DNA of 7,202 nucleotides from Chitinophagaceae bacterium. GTDB lineage: Bacteria > Bacteroidota > Bacteroidia > Chitinophagales > Chitinophagaceae. The notes under the pieces are model-generated. The model saw nothing but the letters and a program-made list of their open reading frames with translations. It ran no database searches and had not been told where the DNA came from. A program made the position numbers and the translations under genes. The stretch lies in contig PLEB01000388.1 in the NCBI GenBank assembly GCA_003136915.1, forward strand, positions 1-7,202. Reading direction: 5' to 3'. Each line of letters begins with the position of its first letter. Within the stretch, counting starts at the first letter, position 1. Below, piece by piece: positions 5,457-7,202 of this stretch.

Positions 5457-7202
5457 ATGGACCTTGTCCCTGGACCCCTTTTACAATCTATAGAGTCTCC
5501 GGCCGATCTTAAAAAATTGAGCCGGGACCAGTTGCAGCAAGTCACTGACGAACTCCGCCAATATATTATTGATGTAGTAAGTTTGCATGGCGGACATTTT
5601 GCTGCCAGTCTGGGTGTGGCCGAACTCACCGTGGCCCTCCACCATGTTTTTAATACGCCATACGACCAGCTGGTATGGGATGTGGGCCACCAGGCATACG
5701 GGCATAAAATCCTGACCGGCAGGCGGGATAATTTTTCTTCGAACAGAAAATTCAAAGGACTCAGCGGTTTTCCTAACCGGGACGAAAGCATTTATGACAC
5801 TTTCGGCGTGGGCCACTCGTCCACTTCCATCAGCGCGGCCCTTGGCATGGCCATGGCCGCGAAATATAAAGGTGAAGAAGATCGTAAAGTTGTCGCCGTG
5901 ATCGGGGATGGAGCACTTACGGCCGGGCTGGCTTTTGAAGGAATGAATCATGCCGGCGTGGCGGATACCGATCTGCTGATCATTCTGAATGATAACTGCA
6001 TGAGCATTGATCAGAATGTGGGCGCCCTGAAAGAATACCTGACCGATATCACTACATCCCAAACCTATAACAAGTTTAAGGATGATATCTGGAAAGCATT
6101 AGGTAAACTGCCTGTGGGCGGACATTTCAGCCGGGAGATTGCCAGTAAGATCGAACACAGCATCAAAAGTTTTGTCAACAAAAGCAGTAACCTTTTTGAA
6201 GCGCTTAAGTTGCGCTATTTCGGTCCGATCGACGGCCACAACCTCAACAAACTGATTGATACCCTCGATGATCTGAAAAATATTCCGGGGCCCAAGCTCT
6301 TGCATATCATAACCGTAAAAGGGAAGGGTTATGCCCAGGCGGAAAGCGATCAGACCAAATGGCATGCGCCCGGTCTGTTCGATAAGATCACCGGAGAAAT
6401 CTATAAAAAGAAATTCGATACCGTTCAGCCTCCGAAATACCAGGATGTATTCGGCCGTACTATTATTGAACTTGCAGAAAAAAACCCAAAGATCTTTGGC
6501 GTAACGCCGGCAATGCCCAGCGGGAGTTCCCTGAAATTTATGATGGACGAGATGCCGAACCGCGCGTTCGATGTCGGCATCTGCGAACAACATGCCGTAA
6601 CCCTAAGCGCGGGTATGGCCACGCAGGGCATGCGCGTTTTTTGTAATATCTATTCCACCTTCATGCAAAGAGCCTATGATCAGGTCGTGCATGATGTGGC
6701 TATTCAGGATCTACCCGTTATCTTTTGTCTTGATCGCGCCGGACTCGTAGGAGAAGATGGCCCGACCCACCATGGCGCATATGATATTGCATACCTGCGA
6801 TGTGTTCCGAATATGATTGTAAGTGCGCCCATGAATGAATCGGAACTGCGCAATCTGATGTATACTGCACAACTGGATACCACTACCCATCCATTTGCCA
6901 TCCGCTATCCCCGTGGAGAAGGCGTTATGCCTGAATGGAAGACACCGTTCAGGGAAATTCCTATTGGTAAAGGAAGAAAGCTGAAGGATGGAAGGGAACT
7001 GGCAATTCTTTCTTTCGGTCATCCCGGGAATTTTGCAGCAGCCGCTACCCGGTCCCTGCGTACGGAAGACCTGGATCCGGCGCATTATGACATGCGTTTT
7101 GCAAAACCGCTGGATGAAGAACTGCTCCATGAAATCTTTCGGCAATTCAATAAGATTATAACTGTGGAAGATGGCAGCATCGCCGGAGGATTCGGTTCAG
7201 CC
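5457..7202 (+). CDS. dxs: 1-deoxy-D-xylulose-5-phosphate synthase, 3' end missing
   Basis: Dxs joins pyruvate and glyceraldehyde 3-phosphate with loss of CO2, using thiamine diphosphate, to open the MEP isoprenoid pathway. The frame is open to the window edge for 582 codons; the family is usually about 620-640, so some 40-60 residues are missing. Motifs in order: DVGHQAYGHKILTGRRD (75-91), thiamine-binding GDGALTAGLAFEGMNHAG (150-167) with Asp151 and Asn180 in NDNCMSID, catalytic Glu377 in DVGICEQHAVTLSAG, YSTFMQRAYDQV (399-410), DRAGLVGEDGPTHHGAYD (426-443), YPRGEG (484-489), and VEDGSIAGGFGSA at the edge. Asp151 and Asn180 are one position off the E. coli enzyme, so there is no internal gain or loss in that half. 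The start is well fixed: an in-frame TAA lies at 5445-5447 and this is the first ATG after it. No Shine-Dalgarno is present. It is transcribed away from the kinase operon. Confidence 0.98.
   Translation, partial: MDLVPGPLLQSIESPADLKKLSRDQLQQVTDELRQYIIDVVSLHGGHFAASLGVAELTVALHHVFNTPYDQLVWDVGHQAYGHKILTGRRDNFSSNRKFKGLSGFPNRDESIYDTFGVGHSSTSISAALGMAMAAKYKGEEDRKVVAVIGDGALTAGLAFEGMNHAGVADTDLLIILNDNCMSIDQNVGALKEYLTDITTSQTYNKFKDDIWKALGKLPVGGHFSREIASKIEHSIKSFVNKSSNLFEALKLRYFGPIDGHNLNKLIDTLDDLKNIPGPKLLHIITVKGKGYAQAESDQTKWHAPGLFDKITGEIYKKKFDTVQPPKYQDVFGRTIIELAEKNPKIFGVTPAMPSGSSLKFMMDEMPNRAFDVGICEQHAVTLSAGMATQGMRVFCNIYSTFMQRAYDQVVHDVAIQDLPVIFCLDRAGLVGEDGPTHHGAYDIAYLRCVPNMIVSAPMNESELRNLMYTAQLDTTTHPFAIRYPRGEGVMPEWKTPFREIPIGKGRKLKDGRELAILSFGHPGNFAAAATRSLRTEDLDPAHYDMRFAKPLDEELLHEIFRQFNKIITVEDGSIAGGFGSA

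Noticed and set aside
5481..7145. Three long minus-strand open frames inside dxs (5481-6062, 6099-6593, 6711-7145)
   Set aside because: They lie wholly antisense to a gene whose motifs are intact throughout, have no recognisable domains, and their length is explained by codon bias of dxs.

Overview
This window looks like a piece of a chromosome from the phylum Bacteroidota, probably a Chitinophaga- or Sphingobacterium-like lineage. Four things point that way: an argininosuccinate lyase of the Bacteroidota type, a DUF4251 lipoprotein-sized secreted protein, a LytS/LytTR-type sensor and regulator pair, and start regions that are A-rich rather than carrying Shine-Dalgarno sequences, with TAnnTTTG-like -7 boxes. 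The phylum call is firm; the order is a guess.

Layout. Positions 1-213 hold the end of an M20 deacylase (argE type), followed on the same strand by argH (332-1639). Together they look like the tail of an arginine biosynthesis operon. The 118-base gap between them holds a clear imperfect inverted repeat (217-301) built from four 7-base units on each arm. A secreted DUF4251 protein of unknown function follows (1690-2196). It meets, tail to tail and only 2 bases apart, a minus-strand group of three genes: sensor histidine kinase (5281-4241), LytTR response regulator (4230-3490) and secreted M28 zinc peptidase (3470-2199). The gaps inside that group are 10 and 19 bases, so it is probably one operon, transcribed in the order kinase, regulator, peptidase.

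A 175-base divergent intergenic region (5282-5456) separates the kinase from dxs (from 5457, running off the right edge), which encodes the first enzyme of the MEP isoprenoid pathway. Two candidate -7 boxes, one per direction, lie in this region.

How the parts work together. ArgE-type deacylase and ArgH serve arginine synthesis. The kinase and regulator form a matched membrane-sensor/DNA-binding pair, and the adjacent exported peptidase is a plausible partner or target, although the sequence does not prove this. Dxs is housekeeping and independent. No stretch over 300 bases lacks a gene. I found no tRNA, rRNA, CRISPR array, transposase or phage gene. I see no convincing new multi-gene system; the heptamer inverted repeat and the kinase-regulator-peptidase cluster are the items most worth following up.
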